Shown here: in pieces, positions 41,181-51,182 of the stretch | Numbering within the stretch: position 1 is the first letter of the stretch | How the letters are laid out: each line of letters opens with the position of its first letter | Origin: an uncultured Bacteroidota bacterium | GTDB lineage: Bacteria; Bacteroidota; Bacteroidia; Flavobacteriales; Flavobacteriaceae | Assembly: GCA_902586905.1 (NCBI GenBank) | Contig: CACIJH010000005.1 | Coordinates: forward strand, 19,370-83,369 | Length of the DNA: 64,000 bases | Reading direction: 5' to 3' | The notes under the pieces: model-generated | Seen by the model: only the letters and a program-made list of their open reading frames with translations | Told to the model about the DNA's origin: nothing | Database searches by the model: none | Program-made: the position numbers and the translations under genes

Positions 41181-42809
41181 ATGAGAAGTATAACCGCATT
41201 ACTTGCTTTATTAATTTTGGCCTTGAGTTGTGGAAAACGCGATCAGGGCGAGTTAATTGGAGTTAAGACAAAAAAGTTTATCAAGGTAAACCCACATGGG
41301 ATGGTTGAAATCCCTGGTGGGTCTTTTATTATGGGTTCTTCCGACGAGGATATCATTGATGCGCAAAACGATATCACTCGAACCATGACTGTCCGAACCT
41401 TCTACATGGACGAAACCGAAATTACCAATCGAGAGTATATGCAGTTTATCGAATGGGTGAAAGACTCAATCGTGAGAACCAAACTCGCAGAAAAAGCAGT
41501 TTATGTAGCACTAGGAGTTACGCAAGACAACACTAAGGATTTTAAAGATGTAGAGCAAGACTGGTCAGATTTTAATGATCTAGCAGAATCTTTGGTCGAT
41601 GAAAACTCGGATGGTGTAGGTGAAATTAAAATGCCCAACCTTGATGACCTTTCAGATGAAAACGAAAACTTTAGCAGTCCAGAAGATTTCTATACTGCCG
41701 AAAAAGGAGAAATACTCACATATTTTCCTGCCATAGCCGACTATGTTGGTGTTGAAGAATCTGATGGTGACGCTGGCGAAGAGTTTAGTGGACTCAACGG
41801 ATATCAATTACTTATTCGATACAGAGCCGAAAACCCTATCGTTTTGTGGTTAAGAGATAGAAATAAGCCTGACGACGAATTTCATAACTATCTCCCCTTA
41901 GATAGAGATACTGATATTTTTTGGGAGAGAGAAGATTACCCTGATGTCCACTATGCAGAAGTGATGGAAGATGAGGTATATCTTCCCGAAGAAGAATGGT
42001 ATAATGGCGTTCGATCTATTGACACCAAAATATTGGTTTATCGCTATTCAGAATTAAAGACGGATAGTTTGGTCAATGACATGAAGAATCCAAACTTAGT
42101 AGATAACATAAATCGTTCTGATTACCTCGTTCACGACGCTGTTCGCATTTATCCTGATACAACAGTTTGGATCAAAGACTTTAAGTACAGTTACAACGAA
42201 CCAATGTTTAACGAATATTTTTGGCATCCCGCTTATGCTGATTATCCAGTAGTGGGTATCAGTTGGAAGCAGGCAAAAGCATTTGCGAATTGGAGAACAA
42301 AATACAGGAATGATTATTTAAGAGGAGAAAAAAATAAAACAACAGTAGGCCAGTTTCGACTGCCAACGGAAGGAGAATGGGAATATGCTGCTCGTGGTGG
42401 TAAGCAATCTGCAATTTACCCATGGGGTGGGCCTTATTTGGTCGACAACCGTGGGGATTTTCTTGCAAACTTTAAACCCAAACGAGGCGATTACTCAGCT
42501 GATAACATCGTTTACACTGCTGAGGTAGATTCCTATGAACCAAATGATTTTGGACTGTACAATATGTCTGGAAATGTAGCTGAATGGACCTCATCACCTT
42601 ATTACAACGAGAGTTATGAGTTCAACACAACTTTTAACCCCGACGTATATATGCCAGGGAATGAAAGAAAAGTAGTGCGAGGAGGCTCATGGAAAGATGT
42701 AGCCTACTTCTTAAAAGTTGGAAGTAGAGATTACGAATACGCCGACAGTGCAAAGAGTTATATTGGGTTGCGTTTAGTACGTGACTATTTAGGGTCAAAT
42801 AGTAGATAA
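41181..42809 (+). CDS. gldK: Gliding motility/T9SS lipoprotein GldK (PorK)
   Basis: 'LVEIPGGSFIMGSSDEDI'-type FGE-sulfatase fold, 'VRTFYMDETEITNREYMQFIEWVKDS', 'AYFLKVGSRDYEYADSAKSYIGLRLVRDYLG'; followed by gldLMN. Confidence 0.95.
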   Translation: MRSITALLALLILALSCGKRDQGELIGVKTKKFIKVNPHGMVEIPGGSFIMGSSDEDIIDAQNDITRTMTVRTFYMDETEITNREYMQFIEWVKDSIVRTKLAEKAVYVALGVTQDNTKDFKDVEQDWSDFNDLAESLVDENSDGVGEIKMPNLDDLSDENENFSSPEDFYTAEKGEILTYFPAIADYVGVEESDGDAGEEFSGLNGYQLLIRYRAENPIVLWLRDRNKPDDEFHNYLPLDRDTDIFWEREDYPDVHYAEVMEDEVYLPEEEWYNGVRSIDTKILVYRYSELKTDSLVNDMKNPNLVDNINRSDYLVHDAVRIYPDTTVWIKDFKYSYNEPMFNEYFWHPAYADYPVVGISWKQAKAFANWRTKYRNDYLRGEKNKTTVGQFRLPTEGEWEYAARGGKQSAIYPWGGPYLVDNRGDFLANFKPKRGDYSADNIVYTAEVDSYEPNDFGLYNMSGNVAEWTSSPYYNESYEFNTTFNPDVYMPGNERKVVRGGSWKDVAYFLKVGSRDYEYADSAKSYIGLRLVRDYLGSNSR

Positions 42810-42820
42810 TTTAAAGAGGA

Positions 42821-43426
42821 ATGAAGAAAAAGTTTTTTATACCGGAAAAATACTTAGAATTAATTTTTGGATTAGGAGCATCAGTCGTTATTATTGGAGC
42901 ACTTTTGAAAATTACACACAAGGATTTCATATTTAGTGGAAACACATGGCTATCAGCTGGACTCATAACTGAGGCAGTGATTTTTATGATTGCAGGTTTT
43001 AGAGGCTATGTTGTCACAACCGAGGATGATGATCCTGATGAAGTAAGTCCAGAGGCTGCAATCTCTGACGTTTCTAAAGAAGTAGATGCGCTTAAAGAAG
43101 CCTTTGCGTCTGCCACCAACCAAATACAAAATTTGACAGGAAGTTTAAAAGCTGCTACAATTGCGGCAGCAACAATTAAGATTCCCGAAAATTTTCAAGT
43201 CAATGTTGATGAGCTAAACAATCGCCTTGCTTCGGCTAGTGTTTCTGTTTCGCAAGTACAGGACGTGTATAGTAACATTGAAAAAAGCTTGGATGGACAG
43301 CCTGAAGCACACAGAGACGTTGTTTCTGCAAGTGATAAGCTTGTTGTGCAACTAGAAGAAATGAACTCTCTTGTGAAGAAGCTAAACGAAAAGTACTCTG
43401 CGATTTCAAAAGCAATGGGTAATTAA
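42821..43426 (+). CDS. gldL: Gliding motility/T9SS protein GldL (PorL)
   Basis: Two N-terminal TM helices then coiled region; position between gldK and gldM. Confidence 0.95.
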   Translation: MKKKFFIPEKYLELIFGLGASVVIIGALLKITHKDFIFSGNTWLSAGLITEAVIFMIAGFRGYVVTTEDDDPDEVSPEAAISDVSKEVDALKEAFASATNQIQNLTGSLKAATIAAATIKIPENFQVNVDELNNRLASASVSVSQVQDVYSNIEKSLDGQPEAHRDVVSASDKLVVQLEEMNSLVKKLNEKYSAISKAMGN

Positions 43427-43445
43427 ATAATATCAACGACAATTA

Positions 43446-45140
43446 ATGGCAGCAGGAAAACAAGATTCTAGGCAGAAAATGATAAACATGATGTATCTCG
43501 TGTTTATCGCCATGTTGGCTTTGAATATTAGTAAGGAGGTGCTCGCCACTTTGGGTATTTTGAATGATGAGATAGAAAATTCGATCCGATCCAAAAGTGA
43601 AAAAAGTGAAGTACTTTATGGCTTGTTCAAGCAAAACGCAGAGAACCCAAGCTATTCATTTACGAAAGAGTGGGCTCCTATCATACAAGATGCCACCAAC
43701 GAATACTATTCATTTATCCAGGGAATAAAAGATACGTTATTACTAGACAAAGACGGGAAAAATAAATATAAAAAATATGTCGTAATCAAAGACGGCCCGA
43801 ACAAATCAGATACCTTACGCATTACAAATTATCAGACGATGGACAAGTCACTCGATCTTGATGATATGTTTTTTGAAGGTAACAACTACGATAGCTTGGG
43901 TGTTGTGTTCGTTGACAAATTCAAATCATATTCTTCTTTGATGAGTTCTATTATCGATTCTATTGCCTTGCAAGAAAGTCGATTGACTGTAAAAAGAACG
44001 CCACACGATTTTTCAATCAGTAAAGATCTATTGAGCAGAAGTTTTACTTTTCAGGATTCTGTTGTGAACTCAGAAGGTACGATCCAACCTTATCTTGATT
44101 ACAACTACAAAGGCTTTCCTAAAATCGCTTCTCTCTCTAAACTCACAAAATTACAATCTGATGTTCGTGAATTAGAACTTCAAATGGTGGATGCGTTTAA
44201 CACGAAAATTTTAAGTGATGGTAGTGCTGTAAACATCAACACCTCGAAGTCGCTATTGAATGCAAAATCAACTTATTTCGTTGGGGAGCGCATCAATGAT
44301 GCCAAGATACTCATTGGTCGAATTGCAAGTGATTTCCAGCCCGACTCGGTTTCGATTAAAATCGATAATCGCCAATTGCGACAGGGGAGAGACTTTACGA
44401 TCGAAGATGGTGCTATCAACCTAAACCTAGTCTTCAGTTCTGGTGGGGAAAAGAAAATCACAGGTGATTTATTTTTCTCTGATGCTGATGGAAATCTTGA
44501 GCCAATCCCTGTTGAACAAACCTTAGTGGTGAACAATCGTACTGACTTTTTCATCGAGATTCCACGAATGAATGTGTTGTATCGTGGATTGCCAAACGAA
44601 ATTCGTGTTATTGATCCTGAAATTCAGCAGAGTAATATGACACTAAGATCTGGCTCTGCAGACATTATTCGTGGGTCTAGCAGCACTTTTGAAATCATAC
44701 CCAAAAGCAATGTGAAAAGTGTAAAAGTCACTGTTGGGGATCGATCGAATGCAAGATTGAAAAAGGAAAAAACATTTAGAGTAAAAGACTTACCTGAAAT
44801 GGAAAGTTCTTTGCTGTACAGTAATAATTTCTTTACAAGTTCTACAGGAATTAGTAAAAGAGGTCTTCAAAGAGGAAGATTGACAGCCAAAATCCCTGAT
44901 GATTTTGATTATGAGCTTACGATTGAAGTGGTTAGCTTTACATTCCAAATTGGAAATTCAGCTCCAAGGGAAATCAAAGGCGATAAACTTAACGAATTGT
45001 TTGCAGTCATCGAAGCACAGCCAAAGGGAGCACGAGCTTTCTTTGATAATGTGATATCCCGAGCGTACTTTAATTCTGGAGGGAAAAGACGCTATGTAGA
45101 AAATGTTAAGGTTAAAGATTTCAACATTAAACTCAGATAA
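43446..45140 (+). CDS. gldM: Gliding motility/T9SS protein GldM (PorM)
   Basis: 'AAGKQDSRQKMINMMYLVFIAMLALNISKEVLATLGILN' N-terminus. Confidence 0.96.
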   Translation: MAAGKQDSRQKMINMMYLVFIAMLALNISKEVLATLGILNDEIENSIRSKSEKSEVLYGLFKQNAENPSYSFTKEWAPIIQDATNEYYSFIQGIKDTLLLDKDGKNKYKKYVVIKDGPNKSDTLRITNYQTMDKSLDLDDMFFEGNNYDSLGVVFVDKFKSYSSLMSSIIDSIALQESRLTVKRTPHDFSISKDLLSRSFTFQDSVVNSEGTIQPYLDYNYKGFPKIASLSKLTKLQSDVRELELQMVDAFNTKILSDGSAVNINTSKSLLNAKSTYFVGERINDAKILIGRIASDFQPDSVSIKIDNRQLRQGRDFTIEDGAINLNLVFSSGGEKKITGDLFFSDADGNLEPIPVEQTLVVNNRTDFFIEIPRMNVLYRGLPNEIRVIDPEIQQSNMTLRSGSADIIRGSSSTFEIIPKSNVKSVKVTVGDRSNARLKKEKTFRVKDLPEMESSLLYSNNFFTSSTGISKRGLQRGRLTAKIPDDFDYELTIEVVSFTFQIGNSAPREIKGDKLNELFAVIEAQPKGARAFFDNVISRAYFNSGGKRRYVENVKVKDFNIKLR

Positions 45141-45144
45141 CGCC

Positions 45145-46089
45145 ATGCATAAGTTCATTTACATTCTTGCTTGCTTGCTAGTTTCTGCTTCCTATGGGCA
45201 GTTTAACCTGTTGAATGCTTCATCTCCTGATGAAGTAGGTAAAAAGACTGAAAAGCAACAAGAACTGGACTACAATGAACCGTTAGTTTATCCTTACGTG
45301 GATGACAAAGACATCCTTTGGAGCAAAGTTGTTTACGAATATATTGATGGCTTTGAGCAGTTTAATTACCCACTGTTTTTCCCAACGCAGGATTCGCAGT
45401 TCTCTGAAGATCGTAAATCTCTTTGGCGAATTCTTAGAGAGTATTTATACGAAAGTCAAGATTCAATTACGATTTACGACCCTAACTTTAGAAACTTTAA
45501 TGTTAAATTCACTTACAACATAAGAGAGCCGAAACCTGCAGATGTTATCGGTGATCAATTCTACTTGGTAAACACAAAATTCCCAGATGACGAAACAGAC
45601 TACAACCTCGATGGCGTTGTGGATGAAAACGATGTTGAATATTTACCATCCGAAAATATTGTTGGGTATAACCTGAAAGGGGTATGGTATTTTGACAAAA
45701 AGTATGGAGAGCTTCGCTATCGATTGATTGGTATTCAACCTGTTGGGTACACCGCTTTTGACCTTGGTGCTGCTCAAATCGCTGCCGAGTCTGATGGGAA
45801 CGCCCTTAAACCTGTTGCTTTTTTCTGGCTTTGGTATAAAGACATTCGTGAGGTGCTACACAAGCACTATGTTTTTAGTGACAGAAACAACTCCAAGCGA
45901 ATCACTTTCGATCAACTCCTTCTCTCGCGAAAGTTTCACACATATTTATACCGAATTGATAATGTGATGAATGATCGTGATTTATTGAATACGCCTTATA
46001 TCAATGATGATCCTTATCTGAGAATCACAGAATCACAAAGACTCAAAGAAATCATTCGAAACTTTGAACATGATATGTGGAGCAACTAG
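45145..46089 (+). CDS. gldN: Gliding motility/T9SS protein GldN (PorN)
   Basis: 'DKDILWSKVVYEYIDGFEQFNYPLFFPTQ', 'SLWRILREYLYE'; downstream of gldM. Confidence 0.95.
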   Translation: MHKFIYILACLLVSASYGQFNLLNASSPDEVGKKTEKQQELDYNEPLVYPYVDDKDILWSKVVYEYIDGFEQFNYPLFFPTQDSQFSEDRKSLWRILREYLYESQDSITIYDPNFRNFNVKFTYNIREPKPADVIGDQFYLVNTKFPDDETDYNLDGVVDENDVEYLPSENIVGYNLKGVWYFDKKYGELRYRLIGIQPVGYTAFDLGAAQIAAESDGNALKPVAFFWLWYKDIREVLHKHYVFSDRNNSKRITFDQLLLSRKFHTYLYRIDNVMNDRDLLNTPYINDDPYLRITESQRLKEIIRNFEHDMWSN

Positions 46090-46137
46090 TTGCCAACAAT
46101 CATCTCTCTTTCTTTCTCATGCATCTAATTTTATAAA

Positions 46138-47181
46138 GTGATCGACTATATTGTTGTTGGAATTGGATTATCAGGAATTTCCTTTTGCCATCAACTTCAA
46201 AAACAGCAGCATTCATTTGTCGTCATTGACAACGGAAAACAATCTGCTAGTCGTGTTGGATCGGGCTTATTCAATCCCATTGCCCTCAAGCGCACCAAAC
46301 CGGCATGGATGGGTCATCAACTGATGTTAACCTCGATGCCGACCTACAAGGCATTAGAAATGGAGCTTGGCGTTCGCCTTATTCATCATGCCTCGATCTT
46401 GAAAATCATGCATCAAAAGGTGGATATCAATGACTGGCACCAAGCAAGTGTGCGAGACGATTGCAAACCTTACATGAATCCAAACATACAGCAAAATAGA
46501 AACCCTGGCATTCGTGCAGCATTTGGTTTTGGAGAGGTGACGAATACAGGTTGGGTTAATACCGCATTGCTTGTTGATGAGTTCACAACCTATTTGAAAA
46601 GCAAGGAAAAGTTGATGCAAGAAACTTTTGAAGCAAATGACTTACAAATGGATGACAACTGTGTTCGCTATAGAGATATCAAAGCCAAACACATCGTTTT
46701 CACCCAGGGTGTTGGAGGACTGACACACAACCCATGGTTCTCACAAGTTCCACTGCAGCAAACAAAGGGAGAGTTGATGATTATTGAGAGTAAAGATTTA
46801 CAAGAAAAAAGCATCATTAAAGGAGGTGTATTTATGATACCCCTTGGAAATCATAGATATCGAGTTGGTTCGACCTACAACTGGAAAGATCAAAACGAAG
46901 GACCAACACAGAAAGCGCAACTAAGGCTACAACAACAGTTGGATAAAATGATTCAAGTTCCCTATCATATTGTGAGTCAATCTGCAGGCTTTCGCCCCAC
47001 CTTACCAGACAGAAAACCTGTTACAGGGGTTCATCCACAATTTTCACATCTCGCCATCTGCAATGGTATGGGTTCTCGAGGGGTATTACAAGCCCCTTTT
47101 TGCGCTAGATCTCTCTATGATTACATCGAAAAAGGGAGTCCCATACCTTCAGAAATCAGTTTATATAGGTTTAAAAAATAG
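46138..47181 (+). CDS. FAD-dependent oxidoreductase (DAO family)
   Basis: 'DYIVVGIGLSGISFCHQLQKQQHSFVVIDNG', C-term 'AGFRPTLPDRKPVTGVHPQFSHLAICNGMGSRGVLQAPFCA'; GTG start. Confidence 0.88.
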   Translation: MIDYIVVGIGLSGISFCHQLQKQQHSFVVIDNGKQSASRVGSGLFNPIALKRTKPAWMGHQLMLTSMPTYKALEMELGVRLIHHASILKIMHQKVDINDWHQASVRDDCKPYMNPNIQQNRNPGIRAAFGFGEVTNTGWVNTALLVDEFTTYLKSKEKLMQETFEANDLQMDDNCVRYRDIKAKHIVFTQGVGGLTHNPWFSQVPLQQTKGELMIIESKDLQEKSIIKGGVFMIPLGNHRYRVGSTYNWKDQNEGPTQKAQLRLQQQLDKMIQVPYHIVSQSAGFRPTLPDRKPVTGVHPQFSHLAICNGMGSRGVLQAPFCARSLYDYIEKGSPIPSEISLYRFKK

Positions 47182-47485
47182 AATTTTAGCCCAAAATCGA
47201 GAAATTAACATTGTTGAGATACATTTTTTTCGATTTTTTCTGAATAAAAAAGAAAAACTCTTTTTCGATGGAATTGAAGATTGAATTTTAAACTAAATTA
47301 ACGATAAGTTACTCATAATCAAGTAGATACATATATTTTTTTATCATTTTAATGATTTTGGTCGATCTGATGGCAATCAATTAAAAAATATCAACCTTAT
47401 AAAAAAAGGGGTTTTCTTTCGATAATTTGTTAACAAAAGGGGTAGTATGAGAAAATTTACGTATTTTAGAAACAAATTATTAATC

Positions 47486-47680
47486 ATGGCTTATTCATTT
47501 GAAAATAGTAAAGGAAAAACGTATTACTTACACACCAAAGATGTAACTCTTAAGGGTGGTAGAAACCAAACAATTTATTACTTTGCAAAAGATCAACGCA
47601 GCAATGCATGTGATTTACCAGCTGGTAAGAAAGTTGTTGAAAACGAAAGAACAGGACTTCCTTTTGTAAAGTCTGTTTAA
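47486..47680 (+). CDS. Conserved small protein of unknown function (64 aa)
   Basis: 'MAYSFENSKGKTYYLHTKDVTLKGGRNQTIYYFAKDQRSNACDLPAGKKVVENERTGLPFVKSV'; followed by a terminator. Confidence 0.8.
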   Translation: MAYSFENSKGKTYYLHTKDVTLKGGRNQTIYYFAKDQRSNACDLPAGKKVVENERTGLPFVKSV

Positions 47681-47700
47681 AGAATACGTTTTGACAAAAT

Positions 47701-47727
47701 AAAACCCCGAGTAATCGGGGTTTTTTT
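47701..47727 (+). terminator. Rho-independent terminator
   Basis: AAAACCCCGA-GTAA-TCGGGG followed by TTTTTTT. Confidence 0.92.
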
Positions 47728-47746
47728 ATACATGGTTTTTTGATTG

Positions 47747-48154
47747 CTATCGCTTGTACACGATACTTGCCACGATTCCAGTAATAGCGTAAGTTATTAC
47801 CCAAAAAATGCCATCAATCAAGTGCCCTATTGCAGTGATTCGCAATTCTGTTCCATACATGACAAGTCCAACTCCAGCACCAAAAAAGAGCCCAATCAAT
47901 ACGCCGAATTGAATGCCACTAGGAATGCTGTAGGAATCCTTATCCCATCCTTCATAAATGGATGAAAATATGTAGGCCATAATGAGACAGCCTAAGGTAA
48001 GAGGGAGAAGCAGCATATCTTCCCCTCTCGAAACGTCGTTCAACATTTGACTTTCGAAAAAGTCTGCAGCGAGATAAGAATAAAAAATCCAAGGGAAAAA
48101 GTAAATCGGTACAAAAGTTGCGAAAGTAGAGATGATTCTATTTTTACTAAACAT
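47747..48154 (-). CDS. Hypothetical multi-TM membrane protein
   Basis: 135-aa ORF with several hydrophobic segments. Confidence 0.7.
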   Translation of the reverse strand: MFSKNRIISTFATFVPIYFFPWIFYSYLAADFFESQMLNDVSRGEDMLLLPLTLGCLIMAYIFSSIYEGWDKDSYSIPSGIQFGVLIGLFFGAGVGLVMYGTELRITAIGHLIDGIFWVITYAITGIVASIVYKR

Positions 48155-48289
48155 GATATTAAGAATTTGGTTAAACAGTACTAATATAATAAATCTATTG
48201 ACCTATGAAATAGGCCATAATGAAATATGGGTGCTATCTTTGTATCAACTATGATGATTCGTACAGAATTTGTTCCTACAGGTGGGGAG

Positions 48290-49333
48290 ATGGAAATTTC
48301 CTTATTCAAAACCACTCGGACAGCACCGAGCAACATTGCTTTGGTGAAATACTGGGGAAAAAAAGAGTTACAAATCCCTTGCAATCCCTCTGTTAGTTTT
48401 ACGCTCGATCAATGTCGCACAACAACCACTGTTCGATTTGAAAAACAACTTGATGCAAAAGATGATGTTGTATTTACAATTCAATATGATGGAAAACCTG
48501 CGCCTTCATTTGAACCCAAAATCAAAACCTTTATCGATAGGATACTAGCATATGCTCCTTATCTAAAGCAGTATAGCCTTGCAATCGATACATCAAATTC
48601 TTTTCCCCACAGTAGTGGAATTGCTTCGTCTGCATCTGCTATGGCTGCGCTAGCTGCCGCGATCATGGATTTTGAAAAGCAACTTTATCCTTCAATGACA
48701 AATGATCATCAAACGAAAAAATGCTCCTTTCTAGCTCGATTGGGGTCGGGTAGTGCAGCGCGAAGCGTCGAAGGGCCAGTTGTGCTTTGGGGAGAACACG
48801 CCAATACTCCTGAAAGCAGCAATTTATTTGGCGTTCGATGGACCAAAGGGGCAGAGGTGTTTAATACCTTTAGAGACACTATCCTTTTGGTGGATAAGGA
48901 CGAGAAAGAAGTGAGCAGCACAGTGGGGCATAATCTTATGCACAATCATCCCTTTGCTGAAAGTCGTTTTTTGCTAGCAGAAAAAAACTACCAAGCACTG
49001 CTTGATGTTTTACAAAATGGAGACATGAGTGGCTTTACCAACATTGTAGAGCAAGAAGCATTGAGCTTACACGCCATGATGTTGACCTCTTCTCCATCAT
49101 ATATTTTGATGCATCCCAACACATTGGAAATCATTCAAAGGGTGCGAAATTTTCGAAACAAAACTGATTTTAACCTCACTTTCACTCTCGATGCTGGGGC
49201 TAATGTTCATTTGCTTTATCCTGAAGATCAATCAAAACACATCGTTGAATTTATTGAATCTGACTTAGGTCAGTTTTGTCAAAACAAGGAATTGATTCAC
49301 GATCGGGTTGGAATGGGACTAAAAAAAGCTTAG
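48290..49333 (+). CDS. mvaD: Diphosphomevalonate decarboxylase
   Basis: 'APSNIALVKYWGKKELQIPCNPSVSFTL', 'SSGIASSASAMAALAAAIM', 'RLGSGSAARSVEGPVVLWG'. Confidence 0.95.
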   Translation: MEISLFKTTRTAPSNIALVKYWGKKELQIPCNPSVSFTLDQCRTTTTVRFEKQLDAKDDVVFTIQYDGKPAPSFEPKIKTFIDRILAYAPYLKQYSLAIDTSNSFPHSSGIASSASAMAALAAAIMDFEKQLYPSMTNDHQTKKCSFLARLGSGSAARSVEGPVVLWGEHANTPESSNLFGVRWTKGAEVFNTFRDTILLVDKDEKEVSSTVGHNLMHNHPFAESRFLLAEKNYQALLDVLQNGDMSGFTNIVEQEALSLHAMMLTSSPSYILMHPNTLEIIQRVRNFRNKTDFNLTFTLDAGANVHLLYPEDQSKHIVEFIESDLGQFCQNKELIHDRVGMGLKKA

Positions 49334-49342
49334 TTTTATCAC

Positions 49343-50272
49343 ATGAAAGGGCCATTGTTTTACGCCAAAATTTTACTATTTGGAGAGTACGGAATCATCA
49401 AAGATGCCAAAGGCTTATCCATTCCTTACAACTTTTACAAAGGAGCCCTTAAAATTTCCAATACAAAAACTGATTTGGCAAAAGCTTCCAATCAGAAGCT
49501 AACTGAATTTGCTGATTATCTTGAAAACTTAGACAGCAAATTGGTGTCTTTCAACTCCGAGCAATTTCGTCTGGATTTGAGCAGAGGATTATACTTTGAT
49601 AGTAGTATTCCACAAGGCTATGGTATTGGCAGTAGTGGTGCGTTGGTTGCAGCGATTTATGATCGTTATGCCAACAATAAAATCACAATTTTGGAAAACC
49701 TTACACGTGATAAGCTGTTGAAACTCAAACAGATTTTTGGATTGATGGAATCTTTTTTTCATGGGCAGTCTTCAGGTTTAGACCCACTCAATAGTTTTTT
49801 GAGTTTGCCCATTCTTATTCTTTCCAAAGATGTTTTAGAAGCTACAGGAATTCCATCGCAGTCGCAAGCTGGAAAAGGTGCTGTGTTTTTACTCGACAGT
49901 GGAACGATGGGAGAAACTGCCCCCATGGTCAATATCTTTATGCAGAATATGGAGTCAGCTTCATTTCGTAAAATGGTCAAAGAAAAGTTTATCTCCTACT
50001 CTGATAACTGCGTTGAACACTTTTTAAATGGAGATATCAAATCTTTATTTGGCGATTTGAAGAGGCTTTCTAATACTGTTCTAACTCATTTTAAACCCAT
50101 GATTCCAAAGCAGTTTCACGATTTGTGGAAAACAGGTATTGATACCAATGCTTATTATCTCAAACTATGTGGATCGGGTGGAGGTGGATACATTCTTGGC
50201 TTCACTGAAGATATTTCCAAGGCGAGAGATGTATTGAAAGATCATCGTTTGGAAGTGGTATATACCTTCTAA
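49343..50272 (+). CDS. Mevalonate kinase (GHMP family)
   Basis: 'AKILLFGEYGIIKDAKGLSIPY', 'IPQGYGIGSSGALVAAIYDRY', 'KLCGSGGGGYILGFT'. Confidence 0.92.
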   Translation: MKGPLFYAKILLFGEYGIIKDAKGLSIPYNFYKGALKISNTKTDLAKASNQKLTEFADYLENLDSKLVSFNSEQFRLDLSRGLYFDSSIPQGYGIGSSGALVAAIYDRYANNKITILENLTRDKLLKLKQIFGLMESFFHGQSSGLDPLNSFLSLPILILSKDVLEATGIPSQSQAGKGAVFLLDSGTMGETAPMVNIFMQNMESASFRKMVKEKFISYSDNCVEHFLNGDIKSLFGDLKRLSNTVLTHFKPMIPKQFHDLWKTGIDTNAYYLKLCGSGGGGYILGFTEDISKARDVLKDHRLEVVYTF

Positions 50273-50282
50273 TTTTTTTGCT

Positions 50283-51164
50283 ATGCCCACTAGAAAAGGC
50301 ATAATTCTTAAATCAATAAGCTTGCTATCGTTGGTAAGAGGTCAAAATCTTATGGTTTTGGTCATTGCCCAACTCCTCTCTGCTGCTTTTATTTTTTCAT
50401 CTGCCATAAGTCCTAGAGAAACAATTTTGGACATCAATCTTTGGTTGATTGTTTGTGCAACCATGCTCTCTGTTGCAGCTGGGTATATCATCAATGCATT
50501 TTTTGATCAAGAAAAAGATTTGATTAATCGACCACAAAAAACCCTGTTGGAAACAAACATATCTATACGATCAAAAATGATTGGGTATATTTTCTTGAAT
50601 GGGACTGCTGTGTTGGTGGCGAGCAGTGTTTCGCAAAGGTCTGCTTTGTTCTTTTGCGCATATATCGCTTCAATGGCGTTTTACTCTGCATTTTTGAAGA
50701 GATATTTGTTCATTGGAAATATTGGTTCTGCACTGCTAACAGTACTTCCATTTTTTGCCATAACTGTCTATTTCAAGAACTTTTCAGTCGAAATGTTTAC
50801 TCTCGCTTCCTATCTATTGTTGCTCATCTCTATCAAAGAATTGCTTAAAGACCTCTGTAATATCAAGGGAGATTTATCAAACAATTATAAAACCATACCC
50901 ACTGTTTATGGCGAGAACAGGGCCAAACGACTCATTTCCCTTTTGGTCGTTTTTTGTTTTGGTGTTTTTCTGTTGTTGTATTTCTTTTTTTCCTTACAAA
51001 GTATGGTCTATTATTTTCTGGCTAGCTTATGTTTTCTTGTGTTCCTCACAGTACTGTTGTGGGTATCCTCAAAACCCAAACAATTGGTATTGCTGTTGTT
51101 TGGCATAAAAGCACTTATCGTACTTGGAATCATCTGCTTACCATTGTTGAAAATCCCAATATAG
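50283..51164 (+). CDS. UbiA-family prenyltransferase (geranylgeranylglycerol-phosphate geranylgeranyltransferase-like)
   Basis: 'AAGYIINAFFDQEKDLINRPQKTL', 'LLISIKELLKDLCNIKGDLSNNYKTIPTVYGENRAKR'. Confidence 0.88.
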   Translation: MPTRKGIILKSISLLSLVRGQNLMVLVIAQLLSAAFIFSSAISPRETILDINLWLIVCATMLSVAAGYIINAFFDQEKDLINRPQKTLLETNISIRSKMIGYIFLNGTAVLVASSVSQRSALFFCAYIASMAFYSAFLKRYLFIGNIGSALLTVLPFFAITVYFKNFSVEMFTLASYLLLLISIKELLKDLCNIKGDLSNNYKTIPTVYGENRAKRLISLLVVFCFGVFLLLYFFFSLQSMVYYFLASLCFLVFLTVLLWVSSKPKQLVLLLFGIKALIVLGIICLPLLKIPI

Positions 51165-51182
51165 TTATCATACCTTTGCCAA

